Part shown: one piece after another, positions 8,406 to 16,338 of the stretch
Position numbering within the stretch: position 1 is the stretch's first letter
Layout of the letters: every line of letters begins with the position of its first letter
Assembly (NCBI GenBank): GCA_963736525.1
Contig: CAVTPF010000023.1
Location: forward strand, 1-64,000
Direction of reading: 5' to 3'
DNA: 64,000 nucleotides
From: Bog-473 sp963736525
GTDB lineage: Bacteria > Actinomycetota > Acidimicrobiia > Acidimicrobiales > RAAP-2
Notes under the pieces: model-generated
Told to the model about the DNA's origin: nothing
Seen by the model: only the letters and a program-made list of their open reading frames with translations
Database searches by the model: none
Made by a program: the position numbers and the translations under genes

Positions 8406-8864
8406 CTACTGGCCCTGAAATGCCGGGGTGTAGCAGACAGCCACAAGCAAGCCTTCCGGACTCAACAGCCGAGCGGTGATCTGGCCCCACGGCTCCGTGC
8501 GAGCACCGTGGATCAGGCGATAGCCCTTGGCGGTGAGCTCAGCTGCGGCAGCGGAGACGTCAGCGACCTCGAACTCGATGCTGGCCTGAGGGACAGGGAT
8601 CTCGGCCGGCCATTGGGTGGTTCCAAAGCAGGCATTCGCGGCCTCAGAAAGGGGCCAGAGTCCGAAGTGCTTTGTCCCTTCAAGTGTGTGGGTGAACACG
8701 TAGTTGCCTTCTTGGCCCTCGAAGCCCAGACCCAAGGCGTCCGCATAGAAGGACCGAGAGGCGTCAGGGTCTCGCACAATCGGGGCGATGCTCGTTACAA
8801 AGCGACATCTCCCCCGGACTGCGTACCCGGCAGGGTCGTCCTGTTCCGCTCCGGTCGAGAGCAC
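8406..8864 (-). CDS. VOC-fold (glyoxalase/bleomycin-resistance-like) protein
   Basis: This is a single vicinal-oxygen-chelate domain. It has 'SIAPIVRDPDASRSFYADALGLGFE' at the first beta-alpha unit, 'HFGLWPLSEAA', 'SIEFEVADVSAAAAEL' opening the second unit, and 'LLSPEGLLVAVCYTP' at the end. The usual first metal ligand (His in the opening strand) is an Ile/Pro here and the terminal Glu is Ala. It may therefore bind a ligand without metal catalysis, like the bleomycin-binding branch. The start is uncertain: residues before 'RFVTSIAP' are unconvincing, and a start nearer 8820 is likely. It is the last of three co-directional VOC genes. Confidence 0.82.
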   Translation of the reverse strand: MLSTGAEQDDPAGYAVRGRCRFVTSIAPIVRDPDASRSFYADALGLGFEGQEGNYVFTHTLEGTKHFGLWPLSEAANACFGTTQWPAEIPVPQASIEFEVADVSAAAAELTAKGYRLIHGARTEPWGQITARLLSPEGLLVAVCYTPAFQGQ

Positions 8865-8975
8865 CGCTCACCAGCTGGACCGAATCGCCCACCATCCCGG
8901 CGGTCGGGGGCACCCTGGGGCCCGCCCGGTACCGGCACATGTCGTGCGGGACAGGGCACTGTCTGACAACGCGGT

Positions 8976-9533
8976 TCAGGACTCCGGACGCCAGTCGTTG
9001 TTGCTTGTGTGGTCGCCGGACAACCACCGGGCGAGATCACGGTGTGCGCTCTCCCTACGAATGGCGTCGATCTCGTCGACTTCTGGGTGGTCGACGGTGA
9101 ATTCCAGGAGTAGGCCGTTTGGATCGGTGATGTACAGCGATTTGCAGTAGCCGTGGTCAGCGGTCATCGTCTCGACCCCCGCAGCTTGGGCCCGATCACG
9201 GATCCCATCTTGGCCCTGGGTGCTGATGAGGAGGGCCACGTGGCGAAACAGAGAGGGCGGGGGTGATGGTGCGAACTGCTCGGAGAACTGGTTGTCGGCG
9301 AACTGGAAGAAGGCCAGGCTCCCACCGTCACCGAGCCCGTAGAAGGCGTGACAGAACTCCTGCTCTTCCCCACCCATCAGGTGCTCCACCTCGGTCCAGG
9401 TGGCAACCAGCGGCAAGCCCACAATGTCCTCGTAGAACTTGCGAGTGGCCTCCTGATCGGTGGTGACGAAGGCGTGGTGATGCAGCCGCGCCGGAAGAGT
9501 GGAACGGGTATCTGGGGCCGTCGGGCTGGGCAT
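8976..9533 (-). CDS. VOC-family extradiol-dioxygenase-like protein
   Basis: A VOC domain with a full set of candidate metal ligands: His in 'RLHHHAFVTTDQEATRKFYEDIVGLPL' (about residues 18-20), His in 'SLFRHVALLI' and Glu in 'PNGLLLEFTVDHP'. The 'YITDPNGLLLEF' strand is characteristic of type I extradiol dioxygenases and glyoxalases. At 185 residues it has one domain plus a charged tail of 35 residues. The substrate cannot be told. It lies 41 bases downstream of another VOC gene, which lies 3 bases after the MBL-fold gene. The three probably share one transcript. Confidence 0.88.
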   Translation of the reverse strand: MPSPTAPDTRSTLPARLHHHAFVTTDQEATRKFYEDIVGLPLVATWTEVEHLMGGEEQEFCHAFYGLGDGGSLAFFQFADNQFSEQFAPSPPPSLFRHVALLISTQGQDGIRDRAQAAGVETMTADHGYCKSLYITDPNGLLLEFTVDHPEVDEIDAIRRESAHRDLARWLSGDHTSNNDWRPES

Positions 9534-9574
9534 GCGGCGTTCCTCCTGTTCGGGACGACGAGTCCAAGGTTGGG

Positions 9575-9967
9575 CTACGCAGGCGGGGAAAAGAACTCCA
9601 AGGCGATGTTGTCGGGATCACGAAACGACAGACCGGACCCGTATGGTTCGTCGCAGATGCCGCCGTGCCCGATACCGAGGGCGTCGAGCCTGGCCGCCCA
9701 GGCTGCCAACTCGCCACGGTCTGCGCACCCAAACGCCACGTGGTCCAGGCCCGGACGGACCTCGTCGAACGCCTCAGTCCTTGGGTTCTTGAACTGGTGG
9801 AGGGCGACCACAGTGCCCCCCCTCAAGATCCACACCGCCGCTCGGAATACGTCGCCGTCTTCGAGCTTGTCTGGCTTGGCGCTGAAGAGCCTCTCATACC
9901 AATGTGCGCTTCGGTCGAGATCCGCCACCGTCAGGGCAACGTGTGTGATCCCCGGGAAATCGGCCAC
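9575..9967 (-). CDS. VOC-family protein (130 aa)
   Basis: A minimal single-domain VOC protein. Metal-ligand candidates are His9 (ITHVALTVADLDRSAHWYERLF), His near residue 75 (GLDHVAFGCADRGEL) and Glu near 125 (DPDNIALEFFSPPA). The length is standard for glyoxalase-type dimers. The gene begins 3 bases after the stop of the MBL-fold gene, so the two are translated from one message. The pairing suggests metabolism of an oxygen-labile or aldehyde-containing small molecule, which is inference. Confidence 0.9.
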   Translation of the reverse strand: MADFPGITHVALTVADLDRSAHWYERLFSAKPDKLEDGDVFRAAVWILRGGTVVALHQFKNPRTEAFDEVRPGLDHVAFGCADRGELAAWAARLDALGIGHGGICDEPYGSGLSFRDPDNIALEFFSPPA

Positions 9968-9970
9968 CGC

Positions 9971-10822
9971 CTACGCGTCCTGCGTCGCCGCCAAGATGAG
10001 GTCAAGGACGGCCTGGTCAGGAGCGGGCGGGCACTCTGCCTCAGGAAGCGCCCGCATCTTTTGGAGAGCATCGGGAATCTTACTGCCGGTAATAGCAGGG
10101 CTGTGGGCCGAGATGATGGTCGAGATTTGAAGTTGCGACAGACGCCCCACCTCGGCACCGAAGCGCTCTGGGTCTACTAATCGCAGCCATGGCGCCAGTG
10201 CATTCAAGGCAAACATCGTCATACCGTGGGTCCAAAACTCATCATCCAGCTGCGAAACGTCTCCAGCAAGCTGCTCGGCACCTTCGCCACCGGGCACGGG
10301 GGTGGCAAAGCAGTCGACCGCCCAGTAGACACCTGTCTTGTGGTCGAACAAACCCCTAGTGGTGGGTGAGTCGTAGAGAGGCGGACGCACCACGGTTATC
10401 TGTCGGTCACCAATCTCAAAAGTGATTCCGTCATCCATCCAGCGACAACGACTGAGCGGGAAGTCAAAGGCATTGGTGTGCCGCTCTGTGAGCGCCCAGT
10501 TGCACACCAATGTGGCATTTGGGCAAGCCTCTATTACCTCATCCAAGTTTCCGACATGGTCGGCATCCTCATGGGACAAGAAAACCCATTGGACACGCTT
10601 TGGATCAACAAGGTTGAAGGCGTCATCGAGCCATGCCCGTTGGTTGCGACGAGATCCTGTGTCGATGAGCATGGGCTCATCCCCGTCTATGACGGCGGAG
10701 TTGATAAATACCGACAACGGCTGGCCGAGGGCATGCTGGACCTCATGAATCACATAGGTGCCCGGTGCGACTTCGGTTGGGTCCTGGTGGTAGGTGGGCT
10801 CGGACAAGACGGCTGACATCAC
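9971..10822 (-). CDS. MBL-fold metallo-hydrolase, flavodiiron/ODP-like
   Basis: This is a metallo-beta-lactamase fold. It has LIDTGS (residues 52-57), the metal motif SHEDADH (83-89, an H-x-D-x-D-H variant close to the H-x-E-x-D-H of flavodiiron proteins), a bridging-Asp candidate in 'YWAVDCFATPV', and a late His in 'ISAHSPAITG'. The variant motif and the 'VYWAVDCFATP' segment place it nearer the oxygen-binding diiron (ODP)/flavodiiron lactamase domain than true hydrolases. No flavodoxin domain follows. Two Met codons open the gene at 10822. It leads an apparent operon with two VOC genes. Confidence 0.9.
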   Translation of the reverse strand: MMSAVLSEPTYHQDPTEVAPGTYVIHEVQHALGQPLSVFINSAVIDGDEPMLIDTGSRRNQRAWLDDAFNLVDPKRVQWVFLSHEDADHVGNLDEVIEACPNATLVCNWALTERHTNAFDFPLSRCRWMDDGITFEIGDRQITVVRPPLYDSPTTRGLFDHKTGVYWAVDCFATPVPGGEGAEQLAGDVSQLDDEFWTHGMTMFALNALAPWLRLVDPERFGAEVGRLSQLQISTIISAHSPAITGSKIPDALQKMRALPEAECPPAPDQAVLDLILAATQDA

Positions 10823-11489
10823 TTCCCCCCTTTCCTCTGCCTGGGCGGAGTCAGGATCGATACCCTACGTGCTTTTGGTCGAGAAATCCCTGTGCCGAAC
10901 ACTGTTCTCGGTACTTGTGCTCGTTCGGGGTGGTGCCCGATCGGTACTGCTGGCTACCGAGCGGCTTACTTAGCTCCCAGGACTATTCCCGCTGTGCCGC
11001 AGGGTGGCACCCCATCCCGGCGTCACTGTTCGGGGGCAGTCTGGCAGGCTGAAATGGCTTAGGAAAGCCTCGGTGAAAGACGAGGTTTGGACCAGGCCGC
11101 CGCCGCACGGTGCCGTCGGAAACGTGTCTAGCTCCGGCTGACAAGGCAAGACTCGATTCCCTCTGGGTCTGCCATCACAGCAGATTCATACCGAGCGGCC
11201 CCAGACACCCACCCATCCGTCCTGATGCTGCTCCGGTCTGCCCTCGACGCGTGGTCCACCATGCCTTGCCCGGCGACCCCTGCCCTGGGGATTCACCGCC
11301 GAGGCGAATGGCGGGGATGGCATCCGTGCGACGGCGCGTGGGATGTGGTCAGCTTTAGAAGGAGCCCCCTACCCACCGTTGGGCCGTGGGTTCAGAATGG
11401 ACGCAAGAGCGTGCGAGCGAGCGTCTCCCGGGACGGCACGTTGGGTCACGTTCTCAGATGTCCGGGATCGGACAAAGGGAGGGACGGCA
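10823..11489. other. 667-bp gene-free stretch
   Basis: This lies between divergent genes (MBL-fold on minus, membrane protein on plus), so it must hold promoters for both. I see no coherent coding frame, tRNA, strong hairpin or repeat. It is unusually long for this window. Confidence 0.5.
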
Positions 11490-12185
11490 ATGAAGGATTC
11501 GGGCATGAACCGCTGGTTGTGGTTGATCGGCTTCGTCGCCGTCGCATTGATCTTCGTCTCGTTTGGACCGCTCTCGAGTGGTTCGCCGAATGAGAACGCG
11601 TCAGGCGTCTCCGTGGCGCACTGGTACAACACCCACGTGAACCAGCAGTGGCTGTCGATCTGGCTCGTCGGCCTGGGCCTGTTCCTCATCCTGGTGTACG
11701 TGACCCAACTCCGCGCCGTGCTGGTCCAGACGGGCGGTCAGCGGCTGTGGCCCAACATGGTCTTCGCGTCGGCCATCCTGCTCGTCGCGGGCATCATCGT
11801 CGCGGGCAGCTTCGAGATCACGCTCATCCTGGCGTCGCACACCCACGACTACGCCGTGGCGCACTTCGTCAACTTCTACTCCTCGAACAACGAGCTGCTC
11901 TTCCTCGCCGGCCTGGTCTTCCTGACCCTCTCCACCGGCCTGGCCATCTTGCTCAATCGCGGCGCGTCGCCACTACCCAAGCTGCTCGGGTGGTACTCCA
12001 TCCTGGTGGCGGTGGTGGGCGCAGCGGGCCCGGTCAGTTTCTTCGCCCTGCTCTTCGGACTGCCGGTCTGGCTCCTCGCCACCGGGATCGTGATCGCCGT
12101 CAAGGAATCGCGGGGCACCCTCGGTGGTGACACCGGCGGCGGCGCTGCGTTCGACTCGGCGCCTGCGCAGTCGGTCGCCGCATAG
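11490..12185 (+). CDS. six-helix membrane protein (231 aa)
   Basis: I do not recognise a named family. There are six hydrophobic segments: WLWLIGFVAVALIFVSFG, WLSIWLVGLGLFLILVYVT, MVFASAILLVAGIIVAGS, LLFLAGLVFLTLSTGLAILL, LLGWYSILVAVVGAAGP and FFALLFGLPVWLLATGIVIAV. The loop after the first helix (NASGVSVAHWYNTHVNQQW) resembles a DUF4386-like arrangement common in actinobacteria. The tail is Gly/Ala-rich. The ATG at 11490 is preceded by AAAGGGAGGG at 11475-11484, an excellent ribosome-binding site, so the longer upstream frame from 11343 is rejected. Confidence 0.8.
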   Translation: MKDSGMNRWLWLIGFVAVALIFVSFGPLSSGSPNENASGVSVAHWYNTHVNQQWLSIWLVGLGLFLILVYVTQLRAVLVQTGGQRLWPNMVFASAILLVAGIIVAGSFEITLILASHTHDYAVAHFVNFYSSNNELLFLAGLVFLTLSTGLAILLNRGASPLPKLLGWYSILVAVVGAAGPVSFFALLFGLPVWLLATGIVIAVKESRGTLGGDTGGGAAFDSAPAQSVAA

Positions 12186-12195
12186 GCGGATCGGT

Positions 12196-12242
12196 GTGGC
12201 CATCGTGCGAGTGGTTCAGGCGAGCCCCAGCACGATGGCCAC
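12196..12242. repeat. 13-bp inverted repeat copying the sucD 3' end
   Basis: GTGGCCATCGTGC (12196-12208) recurs as its perfect complement at 12230-12242 across a 21-base loop. The right arm codes for the last residues of the sucD remnant (MVAIVLG). The left arm lies just beyond its stop, so it may be an inverted duplication. It would also work as a hairpin terminator for the membrane-protein gene ending at 12185. Confidence 0.5.
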
Positions 12243-12425
12243 CATCCTCTCCCCACACTCGGTCGGGTTCTGCGCCACGGCGACGCCGGCGGCCGACAGC
12301 ACCTGCATCTTGGCCCGGGCGGTGCCCTGGGAGCCCGAGATGATGGCGCCTGCGTGGCCCATCTTGCGACCGGGGGCGCGGTGACGCCGCTCAACGCCGG
12401 CGATGTAGACCGCCACCGGCGTGCC
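12216..12425 (-). pseudogene. sucD: C-terminal fragment of succinyl-CoA synthetase alpha subunit
   Basis: The minus strand encodes 'TPVAVYIAGV', 'APGRKMGHAGAIISG', 'GTARAKMQVLSAAGVAVA' and 'NPTECGERM', then stops at 12216. This is the C-terminal CoA-ligase domain of SucD, including the catalytic-His loop segment 'GRKMGHAGAI'. In the intact enzyme about 220 further residues, including the N-terminal CoA-binding domain, precede it. None is recognisable here. Upstream the frame passes into Arg-rich noise and the 60-bp tandem repeat. No sucC lies in the window. It is a remnant of recombination or deletion rather than a functional gene. Confidence 0.72.
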
Positions 12426-12510
12426 CCCCATGGCGCACGGGGCGACCCGACGCCGTCTCCCAGAGGTCCGCCAGAAGCCCGGGACAGCCTTGGAATCCCA
12501 TGTCCCGGCA

Positions 12511-12630
12511 GGAGGGGGGGCCAACGGCGACGCGGTCGCCGTACGAGCAATGCGCGACAGAGCTCCCTCAGGAGGGGGGGCCAACGGCGACGCGGTCGCC
12601 GTACGAGCAATGCGCGACAGAGCTCCCTCA
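12511..12630. repeat. perfect 2 x 60-bp tandem repeat
   Basis: 12511-12570 and 12571-12630 are identical over 60 bases, beginning with GGAGGGGGGGCC and ending AGCTCCCTCA. A third partial copy (GGAGGGGGG) follows at 12631. The unit length is a multiple of three. It abuts the truncated sucD fragment. Recent slippage, or misassembly at the G-run, would explain the identity. Confidence 0.9.
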
Positions 12631-12749
12631 GGAGGGGGGCCCGTTCGGTCCCTCGGCGTCAGCCGCTGGAGCCCGGTAACTCGAGCACAGTAGGCCACCA
12701 TCGGAAGTCAGCTTTACGGGGCGCATCCCCCAGCAATAGCGTTTGTGCC

Positions 12750-12977
12750 ATGGCGAGCAGGACGGTTTGGGTTCACAGAGACCCCTCCGACACCGGTTCG
12801 GGCACGATGCGGATGTGGCATCTCGAGGGTGATGTCCCCAGTGAGACCCTGTGCGGAAAGTCGACGCAGTCGATGAAAGCGATGCCCTCGGCCGTCTGGC
12901 GCGAGGTGATGAATCCTTGTGCCGAGTGCCAGCAGCAGGCGGAACGAGCTGACGTCCATCGAGGTTTGGCCTCTTGA
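12750..12977 (+). CDS. small Cys-containing protein, zinc-ribbon-like (75 aa)
   Basis: Starts at ATG 12750. It has 'MRMWHLEGDVPSETLCG', then 'WREVMNPCAECQQQAERAD'. Three Cys and one His follow the 'HL...TLCG ... W ... C.xC' pattern of small actinobacterial proteins and match the layout of the gene at 4339. A Zn-binding role is plausible from the Cys spacing but unproven. No clear ribosome-binding site is seen and the frame is open well upstream through the repeat, which is not coding. Confidence 0.52.
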   Translation: MASRTVWVHRDPSDTGSGTMRMWHLEGDVPSETLCGKSTQSMKAMPSAVWREVMNPCAECQQQAERADVHRGLAS

Positions 12978-13068
12978 CGCAGGTCGGCTTGACGCGTCCC
13001 TGAACGCGGGCCCGACGGAGTCCAATCGCTCGGCGGCTACGGCACGTCCAACCGCCCGCACCGGGCGG

Positions 13069-14055
13069 TCAGCAGGTGGTGTAGACCCCAGTGGGCTTGG
13101 CATGGTACCCCTTGGCTCCAACCGACAGCGCCAGTGGGCTGCGAGGGTCCTTGCCAACGCGAAGGCTGTCGAGAGCGTGCGCGAAATCGTGTCGGGGCTT
13201 CCAGCCCAACTCGTTGCGGGCTCGTGTGTTGTCGTACACCCGATCGATGCTCGGCAGCATCGTCCATCCCCGTCCGACGTAGACCTGTTCGTAGTCCGGA
13301 AAGAGGCGCCGCACCACACTGGGGGCATCGGTTCGCAGATCGGCGAGGTCGCCAGGCGTGAAGGGGGTGGTGGCACTGATGATGAAGCGACCGAATCCGA
13401 CAGCTCCGGCTGCGTCCAGAGCGGCCCGGTGGGCGGTCACGACGTCGAGAAGGTCGACACGCCGGTACAACAGCTCGTTGACCTTCACGTTGAGGTCATC
13501 GAAGCCGAATCGCAGATCGTCTTGATCATCAGGTTCGGGGAAGAACCGCGCCATGCGAAGGATCAGACACGGCAATTGCCGATCCCAGTGCATCAGCTCG
13601 CAGAGGTCCTCGGCGGCAGTCTTGGTCGCGCCGTAGATGTTCTTGGACACAGATGCGACATCCTCGGTGATCCACCTCGCGGGAGTTCCTGAGGGTGGGT
13701 TCAGGGTCCGGCCAAACGCGCTGGTCGTGCTGCTGAACACGAAAGACCTGACGCCAGCGTCGGCTGCCGCCTCCAACAGGTTCAATGTCCCCAGAACGTT
13801 CGTCTCGACAAATGCAGCCATGTCGTGGCTGCCGATATGGGGCTTGTGCAAGGTGGCCGTGTGAACGACGGCATCGACACCCTCCACGCAACGACGGGCC
13901 ACCGGATCGGCAATGGTGCCCACCACGGTGGTGTTCGCCGAGGGGGCGATGTCGAACCCGACGACGTCGTCGCCATCCGATCTCAGGACCTGCACGAGCG
14001 CCTCGCCCAGGTGCCCGGAGCTACCTGTGACCAGGATCCTCACCAAGGCTGTCAT
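13069..14055 (-). CDS. NAD(P)-dependent epimerase/dehydratase (extended SDR)
   Basis: A 328-residue extended short-chain dehydrogenase. The N-terminal nucleotide motif is 'RILVTGSSGHLGEAL' (TGxxGxxG), followed by 'DVVGFDIAPSANT' binding the adenosine ribose. The active site is 'FVFSSTTSAFG' with 'IYGATKTAAED' (YxxxK). Late segments include a 'RVYDNTRARNELGWKPRHDF' motif common to sugar-nucleotide epimerases. The frame is open to 14208, but ATG 14055 starts right at the Rossmann strand. It is read toward the small-protein gene at 12750. Likely substrate: a nucleotide sugar or related hydroxy compound, not determinable here. Confidence 0.9.
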   Translation of the reverse strand: MTALVRILVTGSSGHLGEALVQVLRSDGDDVVGFDIAPSANTTVVGTIADPVARRCVEGVDAVVHTATLHKPHIGSHDMAAFVETNVLGTLNLLEAAADAGVRSFVFSSTTSAFGRTLNPPSGTPARWITEDVASVSKNIYGATKTAAEDLCELMHWDRQLPCLILRMARFFPEPDDQDDLRFGFDDLNVKVNELLYRRVDLLDVVTAHRAALDAAGAVGFGRFIISATTPFTPGDLADLRTDAPSVVRRLFPDYEQVYVGRGWTMLPSIDRVYDNTRARNELGWKPRHDFAHALDSLRVGKDPRSPLALSVGAKGYHAKPTGVYTTC

Positions 14056-14315
14056 AGCAGACGTTCCGACTGCGCAACGTACCGACAACAGCCCGTCGCA
14101 AGAGGCCGCGACGCACACACGTCGACCCCGCTGGGGTGGGTACCCGGTCCCTCTGGTCCGTGCGATGCTGCCTGGCAACCCTCGGCTCACATGCAGGGGT
14201 TTCGACAATTGGCCTCAAGTCTGGAAGAAACCTGCCGTCTCCACATCAAGGACCCCGTTTCCTGAGGACAGGAGCGCAATGGGGCGTCAAGAGATGCGGG
14301 GAAAGGGGGTGCGCG

Positions 14316-14702
14316 ATGGAGAACCGTCGACGAGTACCACGCCAATCTGTCGCGTGGAGGGGCCGGGGCTACTGCCATGTCCAGGGCGAATCCGCTTACG
14401 GATGGCGGGATTGCCAGGTGCTCGACATCTCGTCGCTCGGTCTTGGCATCGAACTTCATCACTTTTGGCCGTCTGAGCTCGTGGGCCGCCACATCTCCGT
14501 CGACCTTCCAGCAGTTGGCAATTCGGTCAACCTCATGCTCCAAGGCACGATCCGCAATGCTGAACTCATGCCGGGTTCGGTGGTCCGATTGGGCATAGAG
14601 TTCGTCGGCCTTTCCGTAGAAGAGCTGTCCATCATCGACGTGCTGGCGCTGGCGTCGTTGTCGAGTCCGTCAAGGCCTGAACGGGATCGCGTGCGAAGCT
14701 GA
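14316..14702 (+). CDS. PilZ-domain protein (c-di-GMP effector candidate)
   Basis: A single PilZ domain of 128 residues. The c-di-GMP-binding RxxxR motif is 'RRRVPRQ' (residues 3-9) and the second motif is 'DISSLGLGIEL', matching [D/N]xSxxG. The end of the barrel is 'GSVVRLGIEFVGLS'. These conserved residues suggest it can bind cyclic di-GMP. ATG 14316 has a strong GAAAGGGGG site at 14301-14309. No cyclase, phosphodiesterase or motility gene lies in the window, so its partner is elsewhere. Confidence 0.82.
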   Translation: MENRRRVPRQSVAWRGRGYCHVQGESAYGWRDCQVLDISSLGLGIELHHFWPSELVGRHISVDLPAVGNSVNLMLQGTIRNAELMPGSVVRLGIEFVGLSVEELSIIDVLALASLSSPSRPERDRVRS

Positions 14703-14786
14703 GGGACGGCGACGCAGCCCTCCACCACCGGACGCGACCAAGGGACTTGCCCCACGTAGCAGACGACCGCTGACCCCGGCTCGCCG

Positions 14787-16259
14787 TCATCGGCCGACCT
14801 TCGCCAGGAACGGCACGAGGTGACTGAAGAAGACGTTGTTCGGGTACGCCCCGGCGGGGTCGTTGTGGGCGTAGGTGTTGTGCTCGTCGATGAGGGTCAG
14901 ATGGCTCGCCGGGATGCCGGATTGCTGCGCCAGGATCCTCGTCGCGGTGAGCACGCCCGTCCCCCCCAGGTGGGCGGCGAAGGCGTAGATGAGCAGGCGA
15001 TGCGGCAGATCATGGCCCATGGTGGATTGGACATCGAGGACGCTCTGCGCCGGGTTGGCGTTGCCGTCGGCAACTGCAGCAGTGTCATCGGTGAGCCGCT
15101 GCGGGAAGTACCACTCGGTTCCGTCAGCGTTGTTGACCCCGACCCCCGAGAACATCGTGGCGAAACGCTTGATCGGGGTGAGCGCACCCGTGCCGTTCCA
15201 TCCGTGGACCGGCCCCTTCGACGACACACCCGTACCGAGGTGGGCCTGGGCCGCCTCGAGAGACGGGGGCGACGTTGCAACGTTGAGGGCATAGCCGTAC
15301 TGGCCGATGTTGGAGACCCTCACCGGCGGGACGATGTCAGCGGGAAGGAGCCCCGAGGCCTGGCCAAGTGAGGGTGCGTTGGGATCGAGCAGTGCCGCTG
15401 CGGAGCCAGTGGCATTGAACAGCCCGGCGTAGGGCGCCGTGATACCGCCGAAGCTGAGCCACGGAGACACCGAAGGCTGGTCGAGGGCTTGGATCTCCTG
15501 AGTCGCCAGTGCAGCGGTCATCGGTACCGGCGTGCCGCCAGAGCCGAGCGATTCCGGCGCCGCGCTGCTGGCCCCGTCGATGTACACGAGACCAGCCAGC
15601 TCATCGGCTCCGGGCTGACCGCCGAAATCCCACGTGGCATAGGCCGTGACGACCGAGCCGCCGAGCGAGTGGCCGCCCAGCACGACCTTGCCACCGAGCT
15701 TCTTGGCCGCCTCGATCACGGTATGTAGGTCTTGGACCGCGACGTTCATCCCCCAGTTCTTTGCGAACTCGACGGTCGAGGTCGGGATCATCTGGAAGTG
15801 GTGCGTGATCCCGGGGTCCTTGAGGTAACCGAGGTAGTAGTCAAAGAGTTCGGTCGCGGTGGCTTTCCCCGCCTTGAAGAGGTTCAGCTCTGACTGATCC
15901 TCGAGCAAGTTCTCCCTCCGCTCGACCGACCACACCTGCCAGCCCGGCATCTCGGACACGATCCACTCGGCCAGTGGCACGAAGTAGGCGCTGCCGGCCG
16001 AGGTCCCGGGTTCCAGGACCAGGACGTTCTTGGCAGAACTCGGTCCCACCTTCAGAACGCCGACCTTGTCGTATTGCGCCGGTGTGCCGGGTGCGGCATA
16101 GCTGGGCATCCACGTCACCGAGAGCGGCGCCGGGGTCACCCCGTCGGACCTCGCCGACACAGGCGTCGCGCACACACCGGCCGCACCGGTGAAGACCAGC
16201 GACACGACAGCCGTTCCAGCCAGCAAGACTCTCCACGAACTCCTACGCAGTCCTGACAC
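14787..16259 (-). CDS. secreted alpha/beta hydrolase (490 aa)
   Basis: It has an N-terminal signal peptide (RRSSWR, then hydrophobic LLAGTAVVSLVFTGAAG, cleavage near ATPVSA). The catalytic fold shows the nucleophile elbow GGHSLGGS (Ser198) after a 'KVVLGG' strand. A likely oxyanion strand is 'NVLVLEPGTSAGSAYF', and the His candidate is in 'LIDEHNTYAHND' near residue 465. It has a long insertion of about 200 residues after the elbow, probably a lid. Composition suggests an extracellular esterase or lipase; substrate unknown. It reads away from the glycosyltransferase gene. Confidence 0.82.
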   Translation of the reverse strand: MSGLRRSSWRVLLAGTAVVSLVFTGAAGVCATPVSARSDGVTPAPLSVTWMPSYAAPGTPAQYDKVGVLKVGPSSAKNVLVLEPGTSAGSAYFVPLAEWIVSEMPGWQVWSVERRENLLEDQSELNLFKAGKATATELFDYYLGYLKDPGITHHFQMIPTSTVEFAKNWGMNVAVQDLHTVIEAAKKLGGKVVLGGHSLGGSVVTAYATWDFGGQPGADELAGLVYIDGASSAAPESLGSGGTPVPMTAALATQEIQALDQPSVSPWLSFGGITAPYAGLFNATGSAAALLDPNAPSLGQASGLLPADIVPPVRVSNIGQYGYALNVATSPPSLEAAQAHLGTGVSSKGPVHGWNGTGALTPIKRFATMFSGVGVNNADGTEWYFPQRLTDDTAAVADGNANPAQSVLDVQSTMGHDLPHRLLIYAFAAHLGGTGVLTATRILAQQSGIPASHLTLIDEHNTYAHNDPAGAYPNNVFFSHLVPFLAKVGR

Positions 16260-16338
16260 CTGTCACTCCTTTGCTCTCACGAAGTCTCGAGATTCCAAGG
16301 GACCTCCGCGGTTCGGCTGCGACGCTCAGCAGCCGAGC

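Noticed and set aside
12511..12640. CRISPR-like repeat
   Set aside because: The two 60-bp copies are contiguous with no spacers and no cas genes are present.
1..12750. Prophage or integrative element
   Set aside because: No integrase, transposase, portal, terminase or relaxase was recognised, and no flanking direct repeats were seen; only small Cys proteins hint at mobility.
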